Below, piece by piece: positions 55,117 to 64,000 of a stretch of DNA of 64,000 nt; position 1 is the stretch's first letter, and each line of letters opens with the position of its first letter. Source of the stretch: CAZDXJ01 sp050303615 (GTDB taxonomy: Bacteria; Pseudomonadota; Gammaproteobacteria; Methylococcales; Methylomonadaceae). The stretch covers positions 16,202 to 80,201 of the forward strand of contig JBNLCC010000048.1 in assembly GCA_050303615.1 (NCBI GenBank), given 5' to 3'. The notes beneath the pieces were generated by a model. The model was not told where the DNA came from. It searched no databases and was given only the letters and a program-made list of their open reading frames with translations. The translations under genes were made by a program, and so were the position numbers.

Positions 55117-55929
55117 TTAGAGGTGCTGATCTACTCCTTTTAGCGCCATAACAAAATCTTTTTGTTTTAATCTTTCTAACAGGCGTTGATAATTGATGTC
55201 CTGCCGGCTTTTATCGTAATGGCGATGCCAAAGGTGTACCACCGGCACAGCAAAGCGTCCTTCTTTTCGGTAAACCCGCTGATGGATTAAGCGTATAACC
55301 AGGTCCGAATCTTCATAGCCCCAGCCCTCGAAAAGCTCATCGAAACCGTTGACCTGAAGGAAATCGTTTTTCCATATCCCAAGATTACAGGTCATGGCTT
55401 TTTTCCATTTTTTGGGCTGCAACAGTCTTAACAAGCCTAACGGCAGACGCAATAAAGCGATGATGCGGTTGATTTTCTGTTGCCGCAGCAAGTGGTAAAA
55501 ATAACGAAAAGTTTTTAAATGCAAGGGAATGTTGTTTTGTAAGGCCTCGTTGGTAAACTCCCGATTCAATAATACTCGGTTTCCTGCAACGAAGCGATTT
55601 GCTGAGGCTAACTTCCTGTGTTTTGCAACGAAGTCCGGAAATACTACGCAATCACCGTCAATGAATATTAGATATTCTCCGTTACTTTCGGCAACCGCTT
55701 TATTGCGTATGGTTCCGGCACGGAAGCCTTGATCTTCATGATAAATATGCCGAACAGGAATACAATATTCTTGAAACCCGGCGATAAGTTTTGCTGTGCT
55801 ATCCGTCGAGCCATCATCAGCTATCAGGATTTCAAAATGGCGATCTGTTTGTGCCATCAGACTGGTTAAGCATGCCTTCAGTGCTTCGGGCCAATTATAG
55901 GTAGTGACGATGACGGAAATCAATTGCAT
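55117..55929 (-). CDS. Glycosyltransferase family 2 with GT7-like C-terminus
   Basis: 270 aa. The GT-A nucleotide-binding start is LISVIVTTYNWPEALKACL, with ADDGSTDST and the DxD-like FIDGDCVV for the sugar nucleotide/metal. The C-terminal block CNLGIWKNDFLQVNGFDELFEGWGYEDSDL matches the galactosyltransferase-type end found in many bacterial GT2 enzymes. Donor and acceptor are unknown; LPS or capsule assembly is implied by the neighbours. Its start overlaps the preceding gene by 10 nt, so it is the last gene of a three-gene leftward operon. Confidence 0.88.
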   Translation of the reverse strand: MQLISVIVTTYNWPEALKACLTSLMAQTDRHFEILIADDGSTDSTAKLIAGFQEYCIPVRHIYHEDQGFRAGTIRNKAVAESNGEYLIFIDGDCVVFPDFVAKHRKLASANRFVAGNRVLLNREFTNEALQNNIPLHLKTFRYFYHLLRQQKINRIIALLRLPLGLLRLLQPKKWKKAMTCNLGIWKNDFLQVNGFDELFEGWGYEDSDLVIRLIHQRVYRKEGRFAVPVVHLWHRHYDKSRQDINYQRLLERLKQKDFVMALKGVDQHL

Positions 55930-56678
55930 TGCTTGGTTTCCCTACGGTTTTGTAATTCGATGAGTTTTGCATATTTATAATAGGAACCTTCCGCATTTGA
56001 AATGGAAAGCATCAGTCCGTAACGGCCATCCAGGAAAGCCGCCTTTAAAATATAAGTGCGAAAAAATGTCCATAGCCCTCGGCAAATAGCCATGAGTAAT
56101 GATGTGCGTTTGCCTTTGTCCAGTTGAATTTTAGCTCCCAGAGAAGAGTAGCTGTTTATTTTGCGCAAAACCTCCTCCAGATCGACGAAAGCGTCGTGCA
56201 GCAGTGGGTTGGTTAATTTGCCTACAGACCCTGTGACGACAATTCGTTCATGTACCGGCGAATCCGTGAAATGCCCGCAATCGCTGCGGAATAGTCTTGG
56301 TGTATAGTCGGGCCACCAGCCGCCATGACGCATCGGTTTTCCGCAATAGCTGGAAAGGCGGGGGATATTGTAGCCCTGGAATCCGGGGGCAATTAATACC
56401 TGTTGTATTTCCTGTTTTAAGTCATCCGTGACGATTTCATCCGCGTCAATAGATAATATCCAATTGCCTTTGGCTTTATCGACAGCACGCTGTTTTTGGA
56501 TGCCGAAACCGGGCCAGTCAGTTTGGTAAACCTTGTCCGTATATTTCAGGCATTTACTGACTGTATCATCCTCACTTCCCGAATCGAGAACAATAATCTC
56601 ATCGGCCCATGCAACCGATTTTAAACAGGCCTCTATATGGGCGGATTCATTTTTGGTAATTATTACGGCGCTTAGCAT
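55920..56678 (-). CDS. Glycosyltransferase family 2, WaaE/KdtX-like
   Basis: 252 aa from MLSAVIITKNESAHIE; the upstream 26 in-frame codons overlap the ligase gene. Contains WADEIIVLDSGSEDDTV, the DxD motif LSIDADEIV, and RHGGWWPDYTPRLFR with HERIVV, a pattern of LPS core beta-1,4-glucosyltransferases (WaaE/KdtX). It probably adds a hexose to heptose I on the cytosolic face of the inner membrane; the exact sugar is not provable here. Lies 17 nt after the ligase stop. Confidence 0.85.
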   Translation of the reverse strand: MLSAVIITKNESAHIEACLKSVAWADEIIVLDSGSEDDTVSKCLKYTDKVYQTDWPGFGIQKQRAVDKAKGNWILSIDADEIVTDDLKQEIQQVLIAPGFQGYNIPRLSSYCGKPMRHGGWWPDYTPRLFRSDCGHFTDSPVHERIVVTGSVGKLTNPLLHDAFVDLEEVLRKINSYSSLGAKIQLDKGKRTSLLMAICRGLWTFFRTYILKAAFLDGRYGLMLSISNAEGSYYKYAKLIELQNRRETKQCN

Positions 56679-56695
56679 AATCTCAGAAAGGATGG

Positions 56696-57898
56696 TTATC
56701 GTTGAGTTGTCGAGGTCAAAGGGGCGAGACTTAAAGCCATTAAACAGGCAAACCAATGTCCTTCGGTATGGTCAAGGATCGTTGAGTTGAACAGACTGTT
56801 TGCTGCAAAAGCCATTAAAGTACCTTGCGCAAACCATTTATATTCAGGTGATAAGCGTTTTGAATTCATATAAAAACTCGCTAGAAACCCCAAAAAAAGC
56901 AATAGGCCGACCAAGCCGGTTTGGACGGTAATCATCAGATATTCATTGTGCGGATTGTTTGACCCAATTTCACCTTGCGCCGCCAGCCTTTGGTAGCCAC
57001 CTGCGTAACTGCCGGTTCCATGACCAAACCACGGTTTTTCGGCTATCAATGACAATGAATACTTCCAAAACGTCAGGCGCTGTCCCATGGATGATTGCGT
57101 TTCCGTATTCCCTTGTAAATAAGACTGGGAGTTAGATATGCCCTCATTGATTCGCATTCCGCCTTCGCTAAAGTTGATGAAGAGTACAAAAAACATGAGG
57201 TTCAATGCGATAAAAAAAAGCGCTTTTGGTTGGGTTATACGTTGAAAACTAAAGAGCGAAATTAACAGAATATATGTGAATTGTCCCGTTCTGCCTTGAA
57301 CGATAAAAAAAATGTTATAAATTGACAGAATAAAAAAGATGGTCCAAAAAAATTTGTTCGTCCCGCTATTGAGAATTTGATGCGCACAATAGTAGGCAAA
57401 AAAAGCGATAAACAGACTATGGGTAATGCGCATTTTAAAACTGGGCGATCCTTTTGCGGATTCAGGAATTGGAAGCAGGTCGAAACTCATGGCATATGAG
57501 CCGAACAAGGTCACAATTGATGCGAGAACAAATGCCTGAAATGACCAACGACGGTATTTTTCTTCGCTAAGAAACGGGATGAGTATGACCAGCAATAACA
57601 ACTCACGGTATTTCTTAAGTATATCGGCCGCTTTATTTAAAGGCGCAGTGCTGTAAGTAACGGCAACGACCAGGCATAAGAAAAGCAGTAGAGCAAGGAG
57701 CGCGGATGAGTTGTGTTTTACCAGGGCGGGTAATTGCAAAAACCTGCAACTCGCTAACCATATCAGAGCAATAACCAATGATATGATTCCGGTTAACGAG
57801 GTTGAGAAGGGAATCACCAGTACCAACATAGCGGTCAAAACAGCGGCCGGTTTGCTTGTTAAATATTGCGCGTAATTGTAATAACGAATAAATGACAT
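56696..57898 (-). CDS. O-antigen ligase family protein
   Basis: 400 aa polytopic membrane protein of the Wzy_C/WaaL class with about ten to twelve helices. The long periplasmic loop is around residues 240-320, and the motif KPWFGHGTGSYAGGY with GSNNPHNEYLMITVQTG is typical. It joins O-polysaccharide to lipid A-core, or acts as a related polymerase or ligase. First gene of the leftward operon; the 750-nt region upstream should carry the promoter. Confidence 0.88.
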   Translation of the reverse strand: MSFIRYYNYAQYLTSKPAAVLTAMLVLVIPFSTSLTGIISLVIALIWLASCRFLQLPALVKHNSSALLALLLFLCLVVAVTYSTAPLNKAADILKKYRELLLLVILIPFLSEEKYRRWSFQAFVLASIVTLFGSYAMSFDLLPIPESAKGSPSFKMRITHSLFIAFFAYYCAHQILNSGTNKFFWTIFFILSIYNIFFIVQGRTGQFTYILLISLFSFQRITQPKALFFIALNLMFFVLFINFSEGGMRINEGISNSQSYLQGNTETQSSMGQRLTFWKYSLSLIAEKPWFGHGTGSYAGGYQRLAAQGEIGSNNPHNEYLMITVQTGLVGLLLFLGFLASFYMNSKRLSPEYKWFAQGTLMAFAANSLFNSTILDHTEGHWFACLMALSLAPLTSTTQR

Positions 57899-58650
57899 GG
57901 AGAATAGTGTTAGGAAATTAATAACGGTTCTGATTTTCAGGATTATAACGGCATTTTGAAATGCTGTTTGAGTGGCGCAGTCCTTCCTGTTAATTGTTAT
58001 AAGTGAAATTCGATTTTCCTTTTAAGCATTCTTGCACCAACTTAGTCCGACGAGAATAGTTAGCGCGCATCAATTGAACATTCTTTCCAGTTAAGGACAT
58101 TACTACTTGAGCCTAACGTTATTAGCATAATTTCATGCTGCTCGTATTAGCTGTTATGGAAAATAAGCTGTTGCTTTACTGAGTGGAAATGATATATATT
58201 GCAAGGCTTTGTTTTGGCTAATTTTAATCAAAGGCCGCGCGTCATGAGCAATCCAACAGGCTGAGTTTTCTTTTGTATTCTCACGTTTTCATCAAGAAAT
58301 TGAACTGTTCATTGAATAGAATGGACACCTTTTTTTGTGTATTTTTTCTTGCAGGAGACGATTCCGGTTGCGGAGTGCTATCTCAAAGCCGATTGCTTAG
58401 CTGATCAGAAAAGTACTTTTAGGCGATATTCAAACTGCCCCGCAGCAAAAAGCAGATGAGGGGGGTCAATATTACTTCGTTTGAAAATTAAATCGCCAAC
58501 CTTTTGCCGGCCAAACGGAAAACACGTCAGCGATCAATAAGCGCTTGCAGTGTAAGTTAAGTCGGCAGGGTTCAATCAAATAATTAAATTATAAAAAATA
58601 TTCAAAAAGGAATATAGATATAATTACAGAGCTCCGGACAGGTAAATAAA
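57899..58650. other. 752-nt intergenic region without a gene
   Basis: The largest non-coding gap in the window lies between the leftward ligase operon and the rightward propeller-like gene. It is A+T-rich with frequent stops in all frames. TATAAT is found at about 58619, 27 nt before the next start, but the -35 position is poor. A leftover of a lost gene or a long regulatory region are both possible. No repeats or RNA gene are recognised by eye. Confidence 0.4.
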
Positions 58651-59643
58651 ATGAGATTTGTTGTTTCGTATCCACAAACCAATTGGGATTATGTCAAGTT
58701 CAGATTAAACAGAATCCTTTTGGGCAAGGATCGGTCAAATGATGTGTTCAAGGGATTGCCCGGTGGAAAAGTCCAACTGCTTGAGCAGACCGATACATCG
58801 GGGGAAATAAAATCGCTGGGGGAAATTTATCCGATCAAACCTTTCGGTATGTCCTATGTTGAAGGGGAGGGACTTTATTATCTAACCGGTTTGCCATGCA
58901 GTCAAGACGGTGTTGCAGGAGACGAACATATTGTCAGGCTCAATGCAAACGGTGAAATCGATCTGGAAATACGCAGTCCATACTTAACCCAGGTGCGTTC
59001 GCTACGTAGAACCGAACATGGCATTTTGGCAACTGCCAGCGGCGTTGATGCAATTCTTGAGTTTGATCTTGCCGGTAATTTGATTTGGTCCTGGTGGGCG
59101 ATAGAACATGGTTATGATCAGATGCATGGCGGAGGGAAGCGGACTATTGATAAAACCGAAGATCATCGTCTGAGAAATTATCCCGGCCGTTTGCAGACGA
59201 CGCATCTCAATTCCGCTATTGAAGATCCCTATGACGCTTCCAAGATCTTAGCGGTAATCTTTTATCAAGGAGAGGTTGTCAGAATTGACAGGGTGACTTT
59301 AGAGCATGAGGTGGTGATTTCAGGATTGAGCGGGCCGCATCATATTCGCCCTTATTCAAAAGGATATATGCTTTCCAATTCCAGGAAAGGTGAGGTACTG
59401 CTATTTGACAGGAATTTTAAATTTTTGGAAAGTATTCCGGGGACCAATAGGCTGTTTCCCGTGAAATGGGTGCAGGATGCAATAGAAATGCCTACCGGCG
59501 CGTTTTTGATAGCCGACTGTAATTTATTTAAATTACGTGAACGCGATCTTTCTGGAAAAGAAAACACGTTTAATACCATAATGCCCAACCGGATTTTTCA
59601 AATTGAACGAGTTGCGGATAATTTTACTTTCGGCAGGGATTAG
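58651..59643 (+). CDS. Unknown soluble protein, predicted beta-propeller
   Basis: 330 aa with no signal peptide or transmembrane helix. Repeating short beta units are visible: EGLYYLTGLP, HIVRLNANGEIDLEIR, GILATASGVDAILEFDLAGNLIWSW, VVRIDRVTLEHEVVISGL, GYMLSNSRKGEVLLFDRNFKFLES and GAFLIADCNLF. This suggests a six-bladed NHL- or arylsulfotransferase-like propeller. HGGGKRTIDK and TTHLNSAIEDPYD are conserved-looking polar loops. I cannot name a family. Neighbouring LPS genes suggest a cell-envelope polysaccharide link. waaF follows after about 20-35 nt and may be co-transcribed. Confidence 0.65.
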   Translation: MRFVVSYPQTNWDYVKFRLNRILLGKDRSNDVFKGLPGGKVQLLEQTDTSGEIKSLGEIYPIKPFGMSYVEGEGLYYLTGLPCSQDGVAGDEHIVRLNANGEIDLEIRSPYLTQVRSLRRTEHGILATASGVDAILEFDLAGNLIWSWWAIEHGYDQMHGGGKRTIDKTEDHRLRNYPGRLQTTHLNSAIEDPYDASKILAVIFYQGEVVRIDRVTLEHEVVISGLSGPHHIRPYSKGYMLSNSRKGEVLLFDRNFKFLESIPGTNRLFPVKWVQDAIEMPTGAFLIADCNLFKLRERDLSGKENTFNTIMPNRIFQIERVADNFTFGRD

Positions 59644-59677
59644 ATAACTACTGGTAAGCGGTGTGAAAGCTCCTAAG

Positions 59678-60697
59678 ATGCAGGTCTTTTCGCCTCGGAT
59701 ATTGGTTGTCGGACCGAACTGGGTGGGCGACATGGTAATGGCGCAAAGTTTGTTCATTACGTTGAAGCGGCGCTACCCATGCTGCCGGATTGATGTGTTG
59801 GCTCCAAGCTGGACACTACCGCTGCTGGATCTGATGCCGGAAGTGTCGGCGGCCATAACGATGCCTGTGGGTAGGGGGCGATTAGCCCTTTCCACCCGGT
59901 ATCGGCTGGCTAAGCAACTGGAACAAGAACGATATGACCAGGCTATTTTGCTTCCCAATTCTTTTAAATCCGCATTGATTCCTTTTTTTGCAAGGATCCC
60001 GCAACGCATCGGTTATGTCGGAGAGCAGCGTTGGGGGTTGCTCAACGATGTGCGCAGGCTGGATAAAAAGACGCTACGGATGACCGTACAGCGTTTCGTT
60101 GCCTTGGGGCTAAAACAAAGAAGTTTAGCCGGTTTCGATTGTCCCCAGCCAAAACTGCAAATTAACCGGCAGCAGCTTGCAGAAACATGCGGTAAATTCG
60201 CCTTGCATAAACGGCCGCAAAAAGTATTGGGGCTTTGTCCCGGAGCCGAATATGGCCCGGCGAAATGTTGGCCGGAAGCATATTATGCCGCTGTTGCCCG
60301 TGAGAAAATAAAAATGGGTTGGAATGTTTGGCTGTTCGGCTCGGCAAAAGACCGGCCAACTGCCGATGCCATTAATTTGGCGACCGGCAATTCATGTGTT
60401 AATTTAGCAGGCCGGACCAGTTTGGGCGAAGCAGTTAATTTACTGTCGTTGTGTGACAAGGTAGTCAGTAATGATTCCGGGTTAATGCATGTTGCTGCGG
60501 CGTTGGATAGGGGGTTGGTTGCTATTTACGGCTCATCCGATCCAGGCTTTACCCCTCCGCTGAGCAATCGTGCGAGAATAATATCGCTTGGTCTCGATTG
60601 TTCGCCCTGTTTTAAGCGTGAGTGTCCGCTTGGACATTATAAGTGTCTGCAGGAGCTGGAGCCGGAGCGGGTTTTAAGGGAACTTGACGGTTTGTGA
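59678..60697 (+). CDS. waaF: ADP-heptose-LPS heptosyltransferase II
   Basis: 339 aa from the ATG at 59678; a GTG five codons upstream (59663) is equally possible. GT9 enzyme adding the second heptose to the LPS inner core at the cytosolic membrane face. RILVVGPNWVGDMVMAQSL, LPNSFKSALIPFFA, GLCPGAEYGPAKCWP (ADP-heptose site) and SNDSGLMHVAAAL match WaaF strongly. CSPCFKRECPLGH near the C-terminus is a common variant outside enterics. Convergent with the second GT9 gene. Confidence 0.93.
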   Translation: MQVFSPRILVVGPNWVGDMVMAQSLFITLKRRYPCCRIDVLAPSWTLPLLDLMPEVSAAITMPVGRGRLALSTRYRLAKQLEQERYDQAILLPNSFKSALIPFFARIPQRIGYVGEQRWGLLNDVRRLDKKTLRMTVQRFVALGLKQRSLAGFDCPQPKLQINRQQLAETCGKFALHKRPQKVLGLCPGAEYGPAKCWPEAYYAAVAREKIKMGWNVWLFGSAKDRPTADAINLATGNSCVNLAGRTSLGEAVNLLSLCDKVVSNDSGLMHVAAALDRGLVAIYGSSDPGFTPPLSNRARIISLGLDCSPCFKRECPLGHYKCLQELEPERVLRELDGL

Positions 60698-60731
60698 GTT
60701 TTATAAAGTAGATATCCGCTTTTGTTCGGGA

Positions 60732-61847
60732 CTATGTCGAAGCGGCGGGGTATTTTAATGCTTGTCGGATAGTTTCAATGACGTCGCCGGCAGCTAACGT
60801 GTCCAGGCATTGGCTGTGACTGCCGCGATGTCTGTCACAACCTTCCAGTTGACAGGGAACGCAGTCGGCCTTGCCTTGAACTAAAAAAATGTTGCCGACG
60901 TTTTGATTACCTGTTTTGTGAAAGGGGTTAATATTTTGATTATAACCGAATGGCCAAGGACCCCATTTTACCGGATTGGTTGGCCCATAAATGGTTACAA
61001 CGGCAGTTCCGGTAGCTGCAGCCAGATGGGTTATTCCGGTGTCGGGTCCGATATATAAATGCGCTTGTTTGATGATATTGGTTAACTGTGCAAGCGAGGT
61101 TTGACCTGCCAAGTTGATGGTACCATCAGGCAAGTTTCGCTGTATTGCATCAACATAGTCCCGCTCGTCCTGCGCCGAACTGCCGGTCAGTACAATTTTT
61201 AAGCCTTGGTTATGTAGATATTGGGCTGTTTCAATCCAGCCCCGGCTTGTCCAGCGCTTGTAGATCCACTGGGGGTGCACATGCATTACGACATAATCAG
61301 TCGGAAGATGAAGCGACTGCAAGGTCGGATTCAGTGTTTCGGCTTGTGGTGGTATCAATGAATAGCAGGGTGCCAGATGCAGTAACCCGCTCAGTTTTAG
61401 CATCGCCAGGACGGTATGTGTATTTTGTTCGTCGTATTCCGTCCACGCCTGTACCAGATATCTTTTCCACCAGCCTTTGCTGTTTTTTGGCGGGGAGAAG
61501 GCGACACGTTGCGATGCGGCGAGAATGGCATAAATGAAGCGTCTGTCGCCGGTTTCCGTCGCTATTGCTAAATCATATTTTCTGAATAGGATTTTGCATA
61601 AGCGGAAAAATTCCGATTTGCCGGGGCGCGTTGGCGTGGTTATGACTTGATCGATGTCCGGATTTCCCTCCAGCATGGCTGAGGCGTTGGTAAATACCAA
61701 CAAGTCTAATTGAGCCTTTGGGTAAGCTTGACGTATTGAGTGTATCAGCGGTGTAGCCAGTAATAAATCGCCAAGATAACGCATTGAGATGATTAAGATG
61801 CGTTTTGGGGTGGATTTTAAGTTTAAGGGCTTATCTATAGGTCGCAT
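60732..61847 (-). CDS. Glycosyltransferase family 9, heptosyltransferase III (WaaQ)-like
   Basis: 371 aa. ISMRYLGDLLLATPLIHSIRQAYP at the N-terminus and IGPDTGITHLAAATGTAVVTIYGPTNPVKWGP near the C-terminus are the GT9 heptosyltransferase blocks. The DCVPCQLEGCDRH segment near residue 335 resembles the cysteine-containing tail of WaaQ-like enzymes. It is expected to add a heptose to the LPS core; which position is not certain. It faces waaF convergently and is divergent from msbA. Confidence 0.87.
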   Translation of the reverse strand: MRPIDKPLNLKSTPKRILIISMRYLGDLLLATPLIHSIRQAYPKAQLDLLVFTNASAMLEGNPDIDQVITTPTRPGKSEFFRLCKILFRKYDLAIATETGDRRFIYAILAASQRVAFSPPKNSKGWWKRYLVQAWTEYDEQNTHTVLAMLKLSGLLHLAPCYSLIPPQAETLNPTLQSLHLPTDYVVMHVHPQWIYKRWTSRGWIETAQYLHNQGLKIVLTGSSAQDERDYVDAIQRNLPDGTINLAGQTSLAQLTNIIKQAHLYIGPDTGITHLAAATGTAVVTIYGPTNPVKWGPWPFGYNQNINPFHKTGNQNVGNIFLVQGKADCVPCQLEGCDRHRGSHSQCLDTLAAGDVIETIRQALKYPAAST

Positions 61848-62080
61848 GGCAGGTCAGTTCACATCTCACAGCGTGGGCAAAAGTTTCAGTGTATTAGCTC
61901 ACCGATATAACCTGGGTAAAAGATTAGTGGTTTTCAGGTCAGGCCTAAATCGATCATTAGGGGAGGTATAATACCAGTGGCAGGTAATGGATTGTTGGTT
62001 AATTGGTCGGTCATGTACCTGCTTTTATATTTTAAGGCGGCTGAATGAGGCAGTAATATGAATTATTGGGATTCAATTCT

Positions 62081-63850
62081 ATGAAGGAAGCACAACTAAA
62101 CAGTAGGGCATCGGAGTCAGGGGACAGAGTCTATCAACGGCTGTTGAGTTATGTCTATCCTTTTTGGCATTTGTTTGTGATCAGTTTCATCGGTTTTTTG
62201 CTATATGCGGGAGCCCAGCCGCTTTTTGCCGCGCTGATTAAGCATATCATTGACACGTTACAACAGGCGTCGCGTCAGGGCGTTGAATATTTGCCGCTCT
62301 TCTTTCTGGGTTTAATGTTGGCTCGGGGTGTTGGAAGTTTTCTGGGAAACTACTTTTTGGCCCGGATTGCGGTCAATGTCGTGCATGTTTTGCGTTGTGC
62401 AATTTTTGATCATTATACTTGTTTGCCGACAGCATACTTTGATGCAAACAACAGCGGTTATATGATGTCACGGATCACTCACAATGTGGGTGAGGTCACC
62501 CGGGCGACTACCGATTCGGTTAAGACGTTTGTGCGTGAAGGTCTGACTGCGATCGGTTTGCTAGCCTATTTGCTGTATATGAATTGGCAATTGTCGCTAA
62601 TTTTTTTAGCAGTAACGCCGATAATTATTTGGCTGGTCAGTTATGTGAGCAAACGACTGCGCATGCTTAGCAAGCGTATTCAGGATTCGATCGGAGAAAT
62701 GACGCACATTACTTCGGAATTGGTCGGCGGTCACCGCATAGTAAGAAGCTTTGGCGGCGAAGCGTATGAGATAAAGCGTTTTCATGAAGCGAGTGCCTAC
62801 AATAGAAGGCAATCGCTGAAGCTCGCGACAACGGTGGCAATTCAGACTCCTGTGCTGCAGTTAATTATCGGAATTGCTTTGGCAGGTTTGATGTATTTGG
62901 CTTTGATGTTGATGAAGCAGGCGAGTGCGGGTGAATTTGTCGCTTACCTGACAGCCGCTTTTTTGTTGCCTCGTCCCTTTCGTTTATTGAGCGACGCCAA
63001 TGGTGAAATCCAGAGAGGCATCGCAGCGGCAGAGTCTTTGTTCGATGTTCTGGATGAGCCGGTGGAAAAGAGTAACGGAAATTTCGAAATACAAAACTGC
63101 AGGGGTGAGTTGGAGTTCAGAAACTTATCCTTTAGCTATGCGGGTCAAAAAGAACCGGCACTAAACGATATTAACGTCACAGTAAAGTCGGGGCAGACAG
63201 TGGCTTTGGTCGGCGCATCAGGTGGAGGTAAAAGCACCTTGGTTAATTTAATACCCCGTTTTTACGATCATGACATGGGTGGTATTTATTTGGACGGTGT
63301 GGAAATCAAGGAATATGCGCTGAAAAATCTGAGGCGGCAAATCGCACTGGTGACCCAGCATGTGACATTGTTCAACGATACCATAGCGAACAATATCGCC
63401 TACGGTGGGTTGGGTGGCGCCTCTGAAGAGCTAATTTATAAAGCGGCGGAAGATGCTTTTGCAATGGAATTCATCAGGAAAATGCCTAAGGGCATTCATA
63501 CGGAAATTGGCGAGCAGGGTGTCAAATTATCGGGCGGGCAACGCCAAAGATTGGCTTTGGCGCGGGCATTACTTAAAAATGCGCCGATTTTGATATTGGA
63601 TGAGGCGACCAGCGCTTTGGATACTGAATCAGAGCGATATATACAAGAGGCTTTAAAAAAGGTTTTAAAAAACAGAACCACGCTAGTTATTGCTCACCGA
63701 TTATCCACGATTGAAAATGCAGATGTCATATTGGTGATGGAGCAAGGCCGAGTTGCTGAGCAAGGTACGCACTCCGAACTAATAAAATTAGGCGGCATCT
63801 ATACCCGGCTTCATCAAATGCAATTTGCTGAAAATGCACAGCCGGCGTAA
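62081..63850 (+). CDS. msbA: Lipid A export ABC transporter MsbA
   Basis: 589 aa from the ATG at 62081; a TTG five codons upstream is less likely. An N-terminal six-helix transmembrane domain (about 20-310) is fused to an ABC ATPase. Walker A is VGASGGGKSTLVNL, Q-loop VTQHVTLF, signature LSGGQRQRLALARALL, Walker B ILILDEATSALD, and the H-loop is in VIAHRLST. A half-transporter that dimerises to flip lipid A-core across the inner membrane. It is the last gene before an rRNA-type promoter. Confidence 0.94.
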   Translation: MKEAQLNSRASESGDRVYQRLLSYVYPFWHLFVISFIGFLLYAGAQPLFAALIKHIIDTLQQASRQGVEYLPLFFLGLMLARGVGSFLGNYFLARIAVNVVHVLRCAIFDHYTCLPTAYFDANNSGYMMSRITHNVGEVTRATTDSVKTFVREGLTAIGLLAYLLYMNWQLSLIFLAVTPIIIWLVSYVSKRLRMLSKRIQDSIGEMTHITSELVGGHRIVRSFGGEAYEIKRFHEASAYNRRQSLKLATTVAIQTPVLQLIIGIALAGLMYLALMLMKQASAGEFVAYLTAAFLLPRPFRLLSDANGEIQRGIAAAESLFDVLDEPVEKSNGNFEIQNCRGELEFRNLSFSYAGQKEPALNDINVTVKSGQTVALVGASGGGKSTLVNLIPRFYDHDMGGIYLDGVEIKEYALKNLRRQIALVTQHVTLFNDTIANNIAYGGLGGASEELIYKAAEDAFAMEFIRKMPKGIHTEIGEQGVKLSGGQRQRLALARALLKNAPILILDEATSALDTESERYIQEALKKVLKNRTTLVIAHRLSTIENADVILVMEQGRVAEQGTHSELIKLGGIYTRLHQMQFAENAQPA

Positions 63851-63889
63851 GATGATGGTAAGAAAATATGCGCGAATAGAAATAAAGAG

Positions 63890-63917
63890 TTGACAGGGTG
63901 GGTGAGGGGTATATAAT
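63890..63917 (+). promoter_or_regulatory. Consensus sigma-70 promoter, rRNA-operon type
   Basis: A perfect TTGACA (63890-63895), 16-nt spacer and perfect TATAAT (63912-63917). The discriminator GCGC after the -10 is the G+C-rich type that makes rRNA promoters sensitive to ppGpp and initiating NTP. A second perfect TTGACA (63983-63988) ends too near the window edge to see its -10 and suggests tandem promoters. No coding start follows within the window. Confidence 0.8.
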
Positions 63918-63922
63918 GCGCA

Positions 63923-63938
63923 GCTCACTTCGGTGAGC
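63923..63938 (+). other. UUCG-capped hairpin at the predicted transcript 5' end
   Basis: GCTCAC-TTCG-GTGAGC is a perfect 6-bp stem closed by a UUCG tetraloop. The predicted start of transcription (about 7 nt after the -10) falls at its first base, so the RNA would begin with this stable stem. Confidence 0.65.
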
Positions 63939-64000
63939 GGAGCGGGAAGCGCCAGGCAGGAGCAAAAAGTTAACGGGGAGTGTTGACAAGCTGGCGAAGG

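Noticed and set aside
1..64000. CRISPR array or prophage
   Set aside because: No regularly spaced direct repeats, cas genes, integrase or phage structural genes were found on either strand.

Overview
The window is a chromosomal segment of a gammaproteobacterium. This is inferred from gene content: a recC-recB-recD cluster, the tsaD / rpsU-yqeY-dnaG-rpoD macromolecular synthesis locus, MsbA and heptosyltransferases for LPS, an MltF-type lytic transglycosylase, and an RpoD that is nearly colinear with the Escherichia coli protein. A MEDS (DcmR-type) sensory protein beside a hybrid kinase and a membrane-anchored copper oxidase operon suggest a methylotroph or methanotroph (Methylococcales-like). 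That family-level guess is inference only; no methane or methanol oxidation gene is present.

Layout. 1-8.3 kb: dcd, a CPBP protease, a double cNMP-binding/rhodanese protein, an alpha/beta-hydrolase-like lipoprotein, an exeA-gspB pair and a DUF3014 protein. 8.3-16.7 kb: recC, recB and recD in one tight operon. 17-22.6 kb: rpiA, a Bcp-type peroxiredoxin, a hybrid histidine kinase with its MEDS partner, and an unknown membrane protein. 22.6-28.2 kb: tsaD divergent from rpsU-yqeY-dnaG-rpoD, with a CAU-anticodon tRNA 14 nt after rpoD. 28.2-33.8 kb: the methyl-cycle genes metK, ahcY and metF, followed by bioA (which uses S-adenosylmethionine as amino donor) and rsmE. 33.8-37.6 kb: a second CPBP protease, yajQ, cca and a TauE/SafE permease.

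37.6-42.5 kb is a decaying accessory island. It holds a frameshifted IS66-type transposase translationally coupled to a frameshifted DUF4338 (DruA-like) gene, a heme-binding protein gene that lost its start at the IS edge and is also shifted at a G8 run, a HAD-IB phosphatase, and a 0.47-kb internally deleted IS1595-type element with 20/21 matching inverted ends. 42.8-49.6 kb returns to housekeeping: guaB-guaA-tadA, then mltF and pgi on the other strand.

49.9-53.1 kb is the most interesting part: a three-gene operon of membrane-anchored, exported copper proteins. It comprises a small protein with a predicted mature N-terminal histidine, a two-domain multicopper oxidase whose only type 1 site is in domain 1, and a cupredoxin with a Met/His-rich N-terminus. 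A YqaA-like protein, an unknown integral membrane protein and a YceI-family protein follow. 55.1-63.9 kb is an LPS/polysaccharide region (two GT2 enzymes, an O-antigen ligase, an unknown propeller-like protein, WaaF, a GT9 enzyme, MsbA). The window ends on a consensus sigma-70 promoter with a G+C discriminator and a UUCG hairpin, which looks like the promoter of an rRNA operon lying just outside.
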